Source: Dictyobacter kobayashii (GTDB lineage Bacteria; Chloroflexota; Ktedonobacteria; Ktedonobacterales; Ktedonobacteraceae). From it: a stretch of 64,000 nt of DNA. The translations under genes were made by a program, and so were the position numbers. Under the pieces are notes generated by a model. The model made no database searches. It had not been told where the DNA came from and saw only the letters and a program-made list of their open reading frames with translations. This document shows, piece by piece, positions 38,509 to 47,371 of the stretch. Each line of letters begins with the position of its first letter. Position 1 is the stretch's first letter. Where the stretch lies: NCBI RefSeq assembly GCF_003967555.1, contig NZ_BIFS01000001.1, positions 5,580,001 through 5,644,000 of the forward strand. Reading direction: 5' to 3'.

Positions 38509-40109
38509 TTATTTGGCGGCAAGGGTACGGGCAAAGAAATCACTGATCATATGTATCAGGGTATCAGGGCTCGGTTGTTCGGTCTGGCCACCTGTAGGGA
38601 CCGCCAGGCCATGGCTATCGTGCTTGACCATAACCAGCGTTACCGGTACATGGGCTGTTTGCAGCGCCTTTGCCATATCCTGCGAGTGATGGGGAGCAAT
38701 CATCCAGTCGTCGGTGCCATGAATAATCAAGAAAGGTGGGTCGCCAGCCGCGACATATGTGATTGGACTGGCGGCCTTCAGCAGGGTAGGTGTGCCACCC
38801 GTCAACAAGCTGACAAAGAAGGGTGAGCCACTAAGGTTGTCGAGCTCAGTCAGACCCCACATATCGACCACCGCCTGCACCCGGCTGGATTGATTCATAT
38901 ACTGACCACTATCGTAGCCCACCTGGGGTCCGACCGTGCCCAGCATGGCGCTGATATAGCCGCCCTGACTGGGACCATAGACACCGATGCGTTGTGGGTC
39001 GATCCCGAGCTGGCTGGCGTAGGTACGCAGGAAGCGCACGGCGCACTTAGCGTCCCTTATCTGCTCTGATATATGGCTGAGCGGGACCAGGCTGTAGTCA
39101 ATTGAGCCAACCACGAAGCCATGGGCGAGTAGCTCATTGCGCAACTGCGTGTAGTAGACACCATCCTGTGATCCATCTAATAGAAGGCGCGAACCAACCA
39201 GTGTCTCACCCCCATGGATCATGAAGACGACGGGCGCGGGCCGGGCCGCCGTGGCCGCTGGCTCGGAGATATCCATCGCCATCGGGCTCCCATTGGAGCT
39301 ATTGCAGTACGCCATGGTCGCTGTTTGTCCGGCAGGGATGCTGGCTGGAACTGAAGTGGTGAGCCAGGCTGTATCGATGGCGCTAACGCCTCCGCCCCAG
39401 GTCACGAAACCGAGCACCAGGAGTGCAGGGAGCAAGATGAAGGTAGTGCGCCACGCTCGCGGTGTTCTCATGCGCAGCGGCCGAATAGCCTGGCGCAGGA
39501 TCAGGAATAGCGCGAAGATGCCGACGGCTGGCAGGAAGCAGTATTGCAAGCTTGAGAAGACGCCAGGCACCAGGAAAAAGACAGCGATCGATACAGATTT
39601 CAGCACGCCTACGATCAAAAGGCCAGGCAGGAACAAGCGTGGTAGCACAGCGCAGGTGATACGCCAGGCTTTAGGGGCCGCACTCCATGTACGCCCACTG
39701 AGGCAGAGGAAAAAGCAGGCCGAGATCCCCTCCACAAACGGCAGGTAGAGATCTGGTAGCGCTAGCGTCTCAGGTCGCCAGATGGCGAAACCATCAGGAA
39801 GGCCCAGGGTATGGGCAATAATCCAGACCAGCAATCCCACCAATTCGACAATCCCTGTGATAAGCAAAACATGGCGCGTAGGAGTTGTCAGCACGCCAAC
39901 GGCCAGCACGGCCTGGACAAGGGTGAAACCAATGAGTAGTGTCGCCAACAACAACGATGGGGCTGTTCCAATAGCGCGATACTATGCATAATGGCGGCGC
40001 TCATGGTGAGGAGGGCGGCCCAATACAGCAGTGCCCCACGTTGCAACGGATATGAATTGATGAATTTCAATGTATTTAGTGAGTGTTTCGATAATGCTGA
40101 TCTATTCAT
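38509..40109 (-). CDS. Membrane-embedded alpha/beta hydrolase, esterase/lipase type (frame break near 39960)
   Basis: The start is MNRSALSKHSLNTLKF at 40109. One missing C (run at 39959-39962) breaks the frame after SIALLEQP; the next frame reads SLLLATLLIGFTLVQAVLAV. About 240 residues hold seven or so membrane helices. The soluble part follows: PAPVVFMIHGGETLVGSRLL (HGG oxyanion hole), nucleophile GPSQGG, acid HGTDDWM and a final histidine in VKHDSHGLAVP. It is therefore an acylaminoacyl-peptidase or hormone-sensitive-lipase-like domain on a membrane carrier, about 534 residues in all. Two short genes lie upstream on the same strand. Confidence 0.85.
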
Positions 40110-40184
40110 TGTATCCCGTTCCTTTTGTAGAGATGAACCTTGTATAGGATAAACCGAACTATTTATTGATCGTAAAGCCAGCAA

Positions 40185-40400
40185 CTACAGCTGAGATTCA
40201 GCCTCAGAGTTTAATTCAGATAGCATCGTGAGGAGTAGTGGAAGCAATGCTGGCCACTCGCGGAAGTAGCGCGTCTCACCGGTCGTCACCAGTTGCACTT
40301 TGCCGCGCCACTCGCTCTCTCCGTTGCCGGTTGCTTCCTCCCAGACGCGGACCGTGAACAGGTAAGAATGGGGCGACTCATCGAATATGTGATCGGTCAT
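40185..40400 (-). CDS. Small conserved-looking hypothetical protein
   Basis: 71 residues from ATG 40400, with AAGGAG six bases upstream; an ATG 18 bases earlier lacks a ribosome site. MTDHIFDESPHSYLFTVRVW EE...EWRGKVQLVTTGETRYFREWPAL reads as a small beta-rich domain followed by an acidic helix (LLPLLLTMLSELNSEAESQL). No signal or known motif. It is followed at 75 bases by the membrane hydrolase start on the same strand, so the two may be co-transcribed. Confidence 0.65.
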   Translation of the reverse strand: MTDHIFDESPHSYLFTVRVWEEATGNGESEWRGKVQLVTTGETRYFREWPALLPLLLTMLSELNSEAESQL

Positions 40401-40560
40401 TAATTGCTCCTTACGCATGTATTCTAGTCGCTTTAAAAGCGGATCAATGTGGGATCGCGACGTTGTCGTGTATCTTGATGAGAGTATAGAAGTTCAGGCG
40501 TTCTGAAAACGTTATGCCCCAGCGTTCTTATTGTTGCTTTCATTAAATACAAATAATAAT

Positions 40561-40596
40561 CGCCCTCAAGGGATTTCTTATGATCCCTTGAGGGCG
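40561..40596 (-). terminator. Rho-independent terminator of the Gly/Tyr peptide gene
   Basis: CGCCCTCAAGGGAT...ATCCCTTGAGGGCG, a perfect 14-bp stem with an eight-base loop. On the minus strand it is followed by ATTATTATTTG. It lies 60 bases after the peptide stop codon. Confidence 0.7.
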
Positions 40597-40656
40597 AGCT
40601 TTTGTTGTTTAGTAGCAGTGATTAATGATCAAGAAATGATTGTTGGTAGAAGAATA

Positions 40657-40947
40657 TTAGCAGTTGCCACCGTGACCATAGCCGTAGCCGTAGCCACCCT
40701 GGCCATAACCGTAGCCATAGCCGCCCTGACCGTAGCCGTAGCCATAGCCATAGCCACCATGATCGTGGCCGCCCTGACCGTAGCCGTAGCCATAGCCATA
40801 GCCATTTCCACCCCACTTGCCGGCAGCACCAATGACTTGCTTCAAATCAGAATCAGTCAGTTCCTGCGCTTCGGGCGAGCTCTCAGAAAGCCGGGTAACT
40901 TCCTCTGTGGATAGAGTGTCTTCTGCAATTTTAATTTCATTATGCAT
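40657..40947 (-). CDS. Gly/Tyr-repeat peptide with RiPP-like leader
   Basis: 96 residues from ATG 40947 (AAAGGA seven bases upstream). Residues 1-45 are acidic and leader-like: STEEVTRLSESSPEAQEL, then TDSDLKQVIGAAG, resembling the conserved helix and Gly-Gly/Gly-Ala cleavage site of Nif11/lanthipeptide-type leaders. The remainder is almost only Gly and Tyr: four blocks of GYGYGYG joined by QGG, HDHGG or HGG, with 14 Tyr, a Trp near the start and one terminal Cys. Ser and Thr are absent from this part, so it cannot form lanthionines. The DNA repeats are imperfect, with varied synonymous codons, which suggests selection on the protein. It could be a modified peptide precursor or a structural glycine-rich protein. 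Its own terminator follows. Confidence 0.8.
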   Translation of the reverse strand: MHNEIKIAEDTLSTEEVTRLSESSPEAQELTDSDLKQVIGAAGKWGGNGYGYGYGYGQGGHDHGGYGYGYGYGQGGYGYGYGQGGYGYGYGHGGNC

Positions 40948-41500
40948 GTGACTATCCTTTCGCTTTGCATGATGCAAAGGCTACATTTACAGGTACCATT
41001 CATTCTTTTTGAGATACTAGCGGCGATTGATGAACTTGCTATTTGTATAAATGGCTTTGTGGTTTGTCAATCGCTTTTAGTTATCTTTTCGCTATTGCTC
41101 TTTTTCGTCGTTGGTACCTATTTACATTATAAAAATACATCAAACAACCGACCTGTAAGTCATGCAAGAAAACTAGAATGTATATTCTTAGTTTAAAAAT
41201 ATCATCTCTATTCGGTATTCCTGGCGATGGAATGATGTCCCGGCCTGAATTGGAGTTAATATGTGCTGTTCTATTGGAGGTGTAGCAGACTTGTACAGCC
41301 ACCCGAGGAGTGATTATATGGATGAGCGTGCCATGCGCAGTGACCGCTGAGGACAACCACGAATGGTACAGGTGCGAGAGAATGAGCACCTGAGGACGTG
41401 CAGGGGAGGAGTACACTGGTTTTAACTGTCAGGGACTTAGAAGCGTAGATTTTGCTAAAAGGAAATTTTTCAGACATGGGAGTTCGTGGCGGTAAATCAG
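40948..41500. other. Divergent control region between peptide and membrane-protein genes
   Basis: About 550 bases. Open frames here on either strand have no ribosome sites and no protein-like composition. It must hold the promoters for the peptide gene (minus) and the membrane protein/aminotransferase pair (plus); I could not assign -10 and -35 boxes with confidence. Confidence 0.35.
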
Positions 41501-42766
41501 ATGAAATGGGGTAGCTACATGCTTTTCTATCTGGGTGCAGGGTTGGGGATAGCCTGGTGTGTAGAACTGGCTGGCTATGTATGCCTGACGCCGGCTTTGC
41601 CAGTGAAACCTGTACGCGCATGGGTAGGATGGAACTGGTTGGGCCTGGGTGCGTTTTATATAGCCTATGGGCTGTCACTGCTGCGGGCGCCGCTGGGCCT
41701 GGTACCCTACCTGGTCAAGCTTGGAATGCATTTTGGGCTGCGCTGGCGCTATGAGGCGCGGCGCACCACCTATGTAAGGGAGGTTGTCAACTTGCTGGCT
41801 GAGCTAGCTAACGTACTGTTGACCTGGGGTCTGGTCTGGTGGCTGGTGGGACCGCTACGCCTGCAGTGGTGGGTGCTGGTCTGCTATCTCCCATTATGGG
41901 CGGAGGCGCTACGCCTGCTGGCCGAGCGCGTGCCCATTATATTTAGCGCCGCCTGGCAGCTCTTGCCACATCGAGCCATTGCCTATTATCTACAAAGGCG
42001 GCGTAGCTATCGTCCGGGCAGCATTGGTGGGCGCTATTGCTGCTATTATAGTTTGAGCGACGAAGAACGGGCCGCTCTGGTCCTGGAGGTGCTGAAGCAG
42101 CGGGTCGCAGCCGATGGAGAGGTTGCGCAACGGCTGGCGTATATGCAAGCGTTTCGCATCATCCCACAGCAACAGGCCTTGCGTGGTGGCCTGGTGCGCG
42201 ATGTTGCCAGAGGCGAAGTCTTTGTGCACGGCATCTGGACCAATGATCCCTGGTTGTTGAGCGGGATGGCCCTGAGGCGCGCGCCGTGGTCGTTTGATCC
42301 CCGCTATGTGGCGCGCCCATTCTACTATATGAGTGGCTCAAACCGCGCCATGTCCCGCTTCGTACTGCGCAACGCCCGCTATAGTCTCCCCTATGCCCTC
42401 TTCCAATTCGGTCACGAGATCCGGGTGGCCCGCCTGCATTTCTTTTATACCCTGTTGCGCTGGCTGGGAGCCGATATCGAGCGCACAGTCTGGGATGATG
42501 GCACCTTCCAGAATGATCAATGCATCTACTGGCTCAAGCAAAGGCTGGGCTGGGACCCCGGCCTGGCCGAGCGGCGTCCATTGTACGCTGATGCCGAGGT
42601 GCTGGCCGAACTGGCAACTGGCGGTGAGGCTGAAGGAAGCGAGCCGATTGCCCAGCAGGTGGCTGAGCGCTACATTTATCCATTGTCATATGTCGAAGAA
42701 GTGCTGCTACCACAATATCGTAAACAAAAGGAGGCTGTACATGCCCAGTTCCCATCGCCTGCTTGA
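41501..42766 (+). CDS. Uncharacterised membrane protein
   Basis: About 421 residues; the start is uncertain (GTG 41486, ATG 41501 or ATG 41519, the last with GGGG seven bases upstream). The first half has four to five hydrophobic helices (YLGAGLGIAWCVELAGYVCL, LTWGLVWWLVGPLRLQWWVL). The second half is soluble and rich in Arg and Tyr (RGEVFVHGIWTNDPWLLSGM, AMSRFVLRNARYSLPYALFQ, YWLKQRLGWDPG). I do not recognise the family. Its last 26 bases overlap the aminotransferase start, and the ribosome site of that gene lies inside it, so the two are translationally coupled and probably act in one pathway. Confidence 0.75.
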   Translation: MKWGSYMLFYLGAGLGIAWCVELAGYVCLTPALPVKPVRAWVGWNWLGLGAFYIAYGLSLLRAPLGLVPYLVKLGMHFGLRWRYEARRTTYVREVVNLLAELANVLLTWGLVWWLVGPLRLQWWVLVCYLPLWAEALRLLAERVPIIFSAAWQLLPHRAIAYYLQRRRSYRPGSIGGRYCCYYSLSDEERAALVLEVLKQRVAADGEVAQRLAYMQAFRIIPQQQALRGGLVRDVARGEVFVHGIWTNDPWLLSGMALRRAPWSFDPRYVARPFYYMSGSNRAMSRFVLRNARYSLPYALFQFGHEIRVARLHFFYTLLRWLGADIERTVWDDGTFQNDQCIYWLKQRLGWDPGLAERRPLYADAEVLAELATGGEAEGSEPIAQQVAERYIYPLSYVEEVLLPQYRKQKEAVHAQFPSPA

Positions 42767-44015
42767 GCAGGCCCAACAAATATTGCCTGGAGGTGTCAGC
42801 GGGGCGATCCGCGCGGTTGAGCCGACTATCGCCTTTACCCGGGCGCAGGGCGCCTACTTATTTGATGTCGAGGGGCGGCGCTACATTGATTACCTGGGCG
42901 GTTTCGGCCCTATCCTGCTGGGCCACTGCCATCCCGAAGTCAACCAGCGCGTCATGGAGACCATGGCTCGGATAGACTTGATCGGCGTGGGGGCGAGCGA
43001 GCAGGAGATCGCGCTGGCTGAAAAGCTGGGGCAGCACATCCCCTCGGCTGAAAAGGTGGTGTTCTGCAACTCTGGCTCGGAGGCGACCTTTCTGGCCTTA
43101 CGCCTGGCCCGGGCCGCCACCGGACGCCAGAAGATCCTCAAATTTCAGGGCTGCTATCATGGCTGGCACGATGCCGTGCTCATGAACGTCATCAGCGAAG
43201 CCGAGAAACTGGGCCAGAAAGATCCACTATCGGCTGGCATGTTGCCGCAGGCCATCGACGACACACTGGTGCTGCCCTTCAATGATCTGGCGTCGGTCGC
43301 CGAAGTGTTGCGCGACCAGGGCCAGCAGATCGCGGCCATCATCCTGGAGCCCCTGCCCCACAACATGGGCTGTGTCCTGCCCGCCGAAGGCTTCTTGCAG
43401 GGATTGCGCCAGCTGACCCTGCGCTATGGCATCGTCTTGATCTTCGACGAGATCATCACCGGCTTTCGCCACGGCCTGGGCGGCTATCAACGTATCGCTG
43501 GCGTGGTCCCTGACCTGACCACGATGTCCAAAGCTATCGCCAACGGCTATCCCCTGGCCGTAGTTGCTGGCCGGGCCGACATCATGGACCAATGTCAGCC
43601 CGGTGGAGATGTCTATTTTGCCGGCACCTTTAACGCCCATGCCGCAGGTGTGGCGGCTGCCCTGACCACCATCGAGATCCTTGAGCGGCCCGAGAGCTAT
43701 CCGCACCTCTTTCGCCTGGGTGAGCGCATGCGCCGGGGCCTGGAGCAGATCGTGCGGCAAGCCGGCATCGAAGCCACCGTGGTCGGCTACGGCTCCGTCT
43801 ATCTCCTCTATTTTCTGCGACCACCCATCAGAAGCTACCACGACCTCTTGCGCAACGATGGCGCACGCTTCCTGAGCTATCGCCGCCAACTGATTGAGCA
43901 AGGCAGCTATGAGCTGCCCGTCAACCTCAAGCGCAGCTATATCAGCCTCGCCCACACCAACGCCGACGTCGACCAGACCCTGGAGAGCGCGCACCGCATC
44001 CTCCACCGCCGCTAG
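42741..44015 (+). CDS. Class III aminotransferase of the glutamate-1-semialdehyde aminomutase type
   Basis: 424 residues from ATG 42741 (AAAGGAGG seven bases upstream). MPSSHRLLEQAQQILPGGVS is the standard opening of this family. The PLP site is present: FCNSGSEATFLALRLARAAT phosphate loop, FQGCYHGWHD, LIFDEIITGFRHGLGG, and Schiff-base lysine K264 in TMSKAIANGYPLAVVAG. True heme-pathway GSAM is usually with other hem genes; here it is coupled to an unknown membrane protein, so a tailoring or amino-sugar role is as likely. Intact. Confidence 0.9.
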   Translation: MPSSHRLLEQAQQILPGGVSGAIRAVEPTIAFTRAQGAYLFDVEGRRYIDYLGGFGPILLGHCHPEVNQRVMETMARIDLIGVGASEQEIALAEKLGQHIPSAEKVVFCNSGSEATFLALRLARAATGRQKILKFQGCYHGWHDAVLMNVISEAEKLGQKDPLSAGMLPQAIDDTLVLPFNDLASVAEVLRDQGQQIAAIILEPLPHNMGCVLPAEGFLQGLRQLTLRYGIVLIFDEIITGFRHGLGGYQRIAGVVPDLTTMSKAIANGYPLAVVAGRADIMDQCQPGGDVYFAGTFNAHAAGVAAALTTIEILERPESYPHLFRLGERMRRGLEQIVRQAGIEATVVGYGSVYLLYFLRPPIRSYHDLLRNDGARFLSYRRQLIEQGSYELPVNLKRSYISLAHTNADVDQTLESAHRILHRR

Positions 44016-44059
44016 CAAGTCGTCAAAAGCAACAAATAGAGATTTAACTTGATGTATGG

Positions 44060-44138
44060 CATTATTATTGTTTATTTTTCGAGCTTGAAGGTTAAAAGCG
44101 GGGACAAGCCCCGCACGTACAGGTCATTTTTATTGCTG
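44060..44138. repeat. Family 2 right arm
   Basis: GCATTATTATTGTTTATTTTTCGAGC-type stretch (each part under 20 bases conserved), then AAAGCGGGGACAAGCCCCGC and ACGTACAGGTCATTTTTATTG. It lies between the aminotransferase and the convergent kinase gene. Confidence 0.65.
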
Positions 44139-44187
44139 CTTTTTGTTTATTTGGCAGATTTTTAGAGAAATATTATGTGCTACCCTT

Positions 44188-44694
44188 CTATATCAAACAG
44201 GTGCGCATCCATTCGTGCATATCCAATGTTCCATCAAATATGAGAGGATGCTCATCGGTGTCGGGTCGCTCAAAATATTCCATGAAGGGGTAAAAAACCT
44301 CATCGGGCACATAATTCCTTTGTTTTGAGTGCCGGACCTGCTCTCTTCTTTTTTCTAGCTCTGCCAACGGGATATCCAAAAAAATGATGGAGGTGTTGTA
44401 TTGATGTTGTTGGGCAAGCTGGCGAAAGCGGTCCCTGAGCCATCGGAGATTATTTGTATCATCCAATACAATGGAAACGTGCTCCTGCATGAGCTCATCC
44501 ATGAGTTGCAGGCAAATCTCGTGGGCTTTGCCCCACTCTTCAACTGGCTGTAGTTGCGAGAGATCTCGTCCACGCTGCCTCATGATGTCGTCCAGGCTTA
44601 AATACTTGCTATTGGTGTGTACTGCCAGCGAACGAGCGAGTGTGGTTTTACCGGAGAAAGGAGCTCCACACATTAAATACAGTGCCTTTTTCAT
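44188..44694 (-). CDS. P-loop kinase-like ATPase (AAA_33/zeta-toxin-like)
   Basis: 168 residues from ATG 44694. MKKALYLMCGAPFSGKTTLA holds Walker A GAPFSGKTT; SIVLDDTNNLRWLRDRFRQL is the Walker B/DDTN motif typical of polynucleotide-kinase or zeta-like proteins, and QRNYVPDEVFYPFMEYFERP is the lid and tail. It probably phosphorylates a small molecule or nucleic acid end; no antitoxin is adjacent. The ATG lies only seven bases from an extended -10 box (TGT then TATAAT, minus strand 44707-44702) and has no ribosome site, so the mRNA is probably leaderless. Confidence 0.85.
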   Translation of the reverse strand: MKKALYLMCGAPFSGKTTLARSLAVHTNSKYLSLDDIMRQRGRDLSQLQPVEEWGKAHEICLQLMDELMQEHVSIVLDDTNNLRWLRDRFRQLAQQHQYNTSIIFLDIPLAELEKRREQVRHSKQRNYVPDEVFYPFMEYFERPDTDEHPLIFDGTLDMHEWMRTCLI

Positions 44695-44701
44695 AGTCAC
44701 G

Positions 44702-44710
44702 ATTATAACA
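44702..44710 (-). promoter_or_regulatory. Extended -10 promoter of a leaderless gene
   Basis: On the minus strand TGT-TATAAT (44710-44702), then CGTGACT and the ATG at 44694. This spacing puts the transcription start at or next to the start codon. Confidence 0.55.
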
Positions 44711-44876
44711 TAAAATTAACCGCTTTAGCTTGTATTTGATGGGAATGTGATGGGTAAAGGGAAGGGTGCTTACCGACCTGGAGGATGCGAGACATGTCAA
44801 ATGCATGCCATGCATCCCCGGTTCTATGCCGTAAAACTTTTGTTGCTTGTTCTTTTCTTCTATACTAACGCACATA

Positions 44877-45395
44877 TCAGTGGGAGATCTGGGCTGGATT
44901 GTCCAGGGCGTAGAAGTCTGTTGGCAAGTTGTGTTCGTCGACACCGGAGCGTAAAAAGGTCATGCCGAGCTTTTTGACGACCGCGCTAGAGGCATGATTG
45001 GCCGGATCAATGGTAGCCTCGATGCGTGGAAGCTGCCAGCGTTCAAAGCCAAGCTGGATCATGGCGCGCGCAAACTCGGTAGCCAGGCCCTGTCCCCAGC
45101 GGGGCTGCTCGAAGGCATAGATGATCTCCACCTGGCCTTCGCCCGGGCGGACGAGGCCGCCAAAGCCAATCATCTGGTTGGTGTGGCGATCAAGCAAGGC
45201 GAAGCAGCCGAAGCCCTGCTTTTGATAGTTGTTTTGTGAGATCTTGATCCAATCCCTGGTCTGTTCTTCACTAAGCGGCTGGCCATCTCCCATATATTGA
45301 ATAATTGCCGGGTTACTACAGAGAGTTTGCAGTGCCGCAAAATCACTATCTTCCAGATGACGAACAAGCAGACGCTCTGTCTCTAAAACGATCAT
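44877..45395 (-). CDS. GNAT-family acetyltransferase (RimJ/RimL-like)
   Basis: 172 residues. MIVLETERLLVRHLEDSDFA is the hallmark opening of RimJ/RimL-like GNATs. FAFEQPRWGQGLATEFARAM-like sequence (YAFEQPRWGQGLATEFARAM) gives the acetyl-CoA loop, and ASSAVVKKLGMTFLRSG is the conserved late helix. It acetylates an amino group on a protein, antibiotic or small molecule in the cytosol. Intact, with no partner gene. The start ATG at 45395 has AAGGA upstream. Confidence 0.9.
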   Translation of the reverse strand: MIVLETERLLVRHLEDSDFAALQTLCSNPAIIQYMGDGQPLSEEQTRDWIKISQNNYQKQGFGCFALLDRHTNQMIGFGGLVRPGEGQVEIIYAFEQPRWGQGLATEFARAMIQLGFERWQLPRIEATIDPANHASSAVVKKLGMTFLRSGVDEHNLPTDFYALDNPAQISH

Positions 45396-45747
45396 AATAA
45401 GAAAAATCCTTCCTTTTCCATCTTATTGCGCTCTCAAGTATAACATATGTATATTAAGATAGCATAAAATAAGATACATGTTGGAAGAGTTTGTATGGTG
45501 ATTACTGCTTTAGTTTTGATCTAATCTTTGTAGTAATGCTGGCAGGAAATGGTCGTGGTCGGCAATCAGAGGCGACACATACAGATCGTTGTTATTGATG
45601 CTTGTTTGGGGAAAATAAGTTGTTATTGGAGGTTATGATGTCGATTTTAGGCCTTGCTTATTTGTCGTTATTTGTAGAAGGTGGTCAATAGTGTATGGCA
45701 TGGCCGCCGGTTCGTTTGTAGTAATAACAACAAGGAAGGTCTCGATT
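45396..45747. other. Intergenic region with family 2 tail
   Basis: About 350 bases between divergent genes. It contains the family 2 end ACACATACAGATCGTTGTTATTG (in two parts) near 45577-45601. The AAGGAAGG ribosome site of the next gene is at 45732. No gene seen. Confidence 0.4.
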
Positions 45748-46113
45748 ATGAAATATGTGCTTCTTTTCTATACGACGCGTGAGCAGCAGCAGGCCTGGGA
45801 GGCGCTGCCAGAGCAGACGCGCAATGAGCAATATGCTAAGACTGGTCGCTGGGTGGCCGAGCATGCAGCCCAGATTACTACGGCCAATAAATTTCAGCCG
45901 CCGCATACCGCGACCACTGTAAGATTTGAGGGTGACGCGCTGATTCATGATGGTCCTTTTATTGAGGCCAACGAGATCATTGGCGGCTACGCTGAGATCG
46001 ATGTGGCCGACCTGGATGAAGCCTTGCGCCTGGTGAAGTCGTGGCCGGCCCGGGGCGATATCGTTGAAATTCGGCCGGTAGAGATCCGACCGGGGCGAGC
46101 AGGAGAACGCTAA
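45748..46113 (+). CDS. YCII-related DGPF-motif protein
   Basis: 121 residues from ATG 45748. MKYVLLFYTTREQQQAWEAL, the HDGPFIEANEIIGGYAEIDV signature and VEIRPVEIRP mark the DGPF/YCII family. Its gene ends three bases before the ECF sigma gene start, a pairing that defines the ECF42 group. In such systems the DGPF protein is co-expressed with the sigma factor, and its exact role is unsettled. Confidence 0.92.
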   Translation: MKYVLLFYTTREQQQAWEALPEQTRNEQYAKTGRWVAEHAAQITTANKFQPPHTATTVRFEGDALIHDGPFIEANEIIGGYAEIDVADLDEALRLVKSWPARGDIVEIRPVEIRPGRAGER

Positions 46114-46116
46114 ATC

Positions 46117-47310
46117 GTGACTGAGACGCATGACACCCTGGCTGCTGTGTTCCGTGAGGAGACGGGTCACCTTACAGCGGCCCTGGTGCGCATCCTGGGC
46201 GACTTTGATATCGCCGAAGAGATTGTCCAGGATGCCTTGCTGGCTGCGTTAGAACACTGGCCGTTGGAGGGTATTCCCGAACGGCCAGGGGCCTGGTTGA
46301 TGACCGTTGCCCGGCGGCGCGCGCTCAACCAGTTGAGCCGCGACGCCCGCTATCGCGCTAAACTGGAGCAGTTGGAGCAACCCTCTAACCATGAGCAGGA
46401 CGACCGGCTACGGCTGATGTTTACCTGCTGTCATCCCACGCTGGCTCGTGCGGCCCAGATTGGCCTCACGCTTCGGGCCGTCTGTGGCTTTACCACTGGC
46501 GAGATCGCGCATGCCTTTCTGGTCCCTGAGGCAACGGTGGCCCAACGGCTGGTCCGGGCACGGCGCAAAATCGTCGCCGCCCACATCCCCTATCGCATCC
46601 CGACCGATGAAGAGCTGGATGAGCGCCTGGGGGAAGTACTGGCTGTGCTCTACCTGATGTTTACCGAGGGCTATATGGCAAGTTCAGGGGCGGCTCCAGC
46701 GCGCCGCGATCTGGCCGAAGATGCTGCCTGGCTGGCGGCTTTGCTGGTACAGTTGTTGCCGGGCGAGCCGGAGCCGCTGGGCTTGCTCGCCCTGATGCGT
46801 CTACAACTGGCTCGCAGCGCGGCCCGCTTCTCCAGCAGCGGCGAAATGATCCTGCTGGCCGAGCAAGATCGCACACGCTGGGATCGCGTCCGCATCGCGC
46901 AGGCCGTTCAATTAATTGAGCAGGCAGCGACATATGGGCGACCCGGTCCCTATCAACTGGAGGCGGCGATCGCCGCCTGCCATGCCGAAGCGGAATCCTG
47001 GGCAGCAACCGACTGGCCGCAGATCGTGATCCTCTATGATATGCTCCTACGTCTGCGCCCCACGGCGGTAGTGAGGTTAAATCGGGCCGTAGCCTTGAAG
47101 CAAATCGCCGGACCAGAAGCCGCGCTGGCCGAGGTCAATGCCCTGGCACAGGAACTGGATAATTATCATCTCTTTCATGCTATTCGGGGAGAGTTGTTGC
47201 TAGAATTGAGCCAGCGCGAACAGGCGCGGGCCGCAGCACTACGGGCCCTCGGGCTGACGCAGAATCGCGCCGAGCAATCCCTGCTCACGCGTCGCTTGCT
47301 GGAATGGTAG
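46117..47310 (+). CDS. ECF42-type RNA polymerase sigma factor
   Basis: 397 residues from GTG 46117, coupled to the DGPF gene (AGGAG 11 bases upstream lies inside it). Sigma region 2 is LVRILGDFDIAEEIVQDALL; region 4 is CGFTTGEIAHAFLVPEATVA followed by QRLVRARRKI. The long C-terminal extension from about 185 (EVLAVLYLMFTEGYMASSGA onward) is the helical, TPR-like domain characteristic of ECF42. It contains PTAVVRLNRAVALKQIAGPE, and the extension is thought to be needed for activity in place of an anti-sigma factor. It ends at a strong terminator. Confidence 0.92.
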   Translation: MTETHDTLAAVFREETGHLTAALVRILGDFDIAEEIVQDALLAALEHWPLEGIPERPGAWLMTVARRRALNQLSRDARYRAKLEQLEQPSNHEQDDRLRLMFTCCHPTLARAAQIGLTLRAVCGFTTGEIAHAFLVPEATVAQRLVRARRKIVAAHIPYRIPTDEELDERLGEVLAVLYLMFTEGYMASSGAAPARRDLAEDAAWLAALLVQLLPGEPEPLGLLALMRLQLARSAARFSSSGEMILLAEQDRTRWDRVRIAQAVQLIEQAATYGRPGPYQLEAAIAACHAEAESWAATDWPQIVILYDMLLRLRPTAVVRLNRAVALKQIAGPEAALAEVNALAQELDNYHLFHAIRGELLLELSQREQARAAALRALGLTQNRAEQSLLTRRLLEW

Positions 47311-47320
47311 AAAATAAGAA

Positions 47321-47371
47321 AGCAGATCAGTCCAGGCATCGAGCATCCGATGCCTGGATTGATCTGCTTTT
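47321..47371. terminator. Shared terminator of convergent genes
   Basis: A 20-bp stem (AGCAGATCAGTCCAGGCATC and complement, one mismatch) with an eight-base loop and TTTT. It lies 11 bases after the sigma gene and overlaps the stop of the minus-strand gene. Confidence 0.8.

Noticed and set aside
40531..40914. Plus-strand open frame of Ala/Val/Ile repeats
   Set aside because: It is the shadow of the Gly/Tyr peptide gene on the other strand and has no ribosome site.
41081..41678. Minus-strand open frames upstream of the membrane protein gene
   Set aside because: No ribosome sites or family features; probably chance frames in the control region.
42333..42740. N-terminal extension of the aminotransferase
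   Set aside because: The extension overlaps the membrane protein in another frame; ATG 42741 has a near-perfect ribosome site and the standard family N-terminus.
43227..44018. Long minus-strand open frame opposite the aminotransferase
   Set aside because: Antisense shadow in a G/C-rich gene with full PLP motifs on the plus strand.
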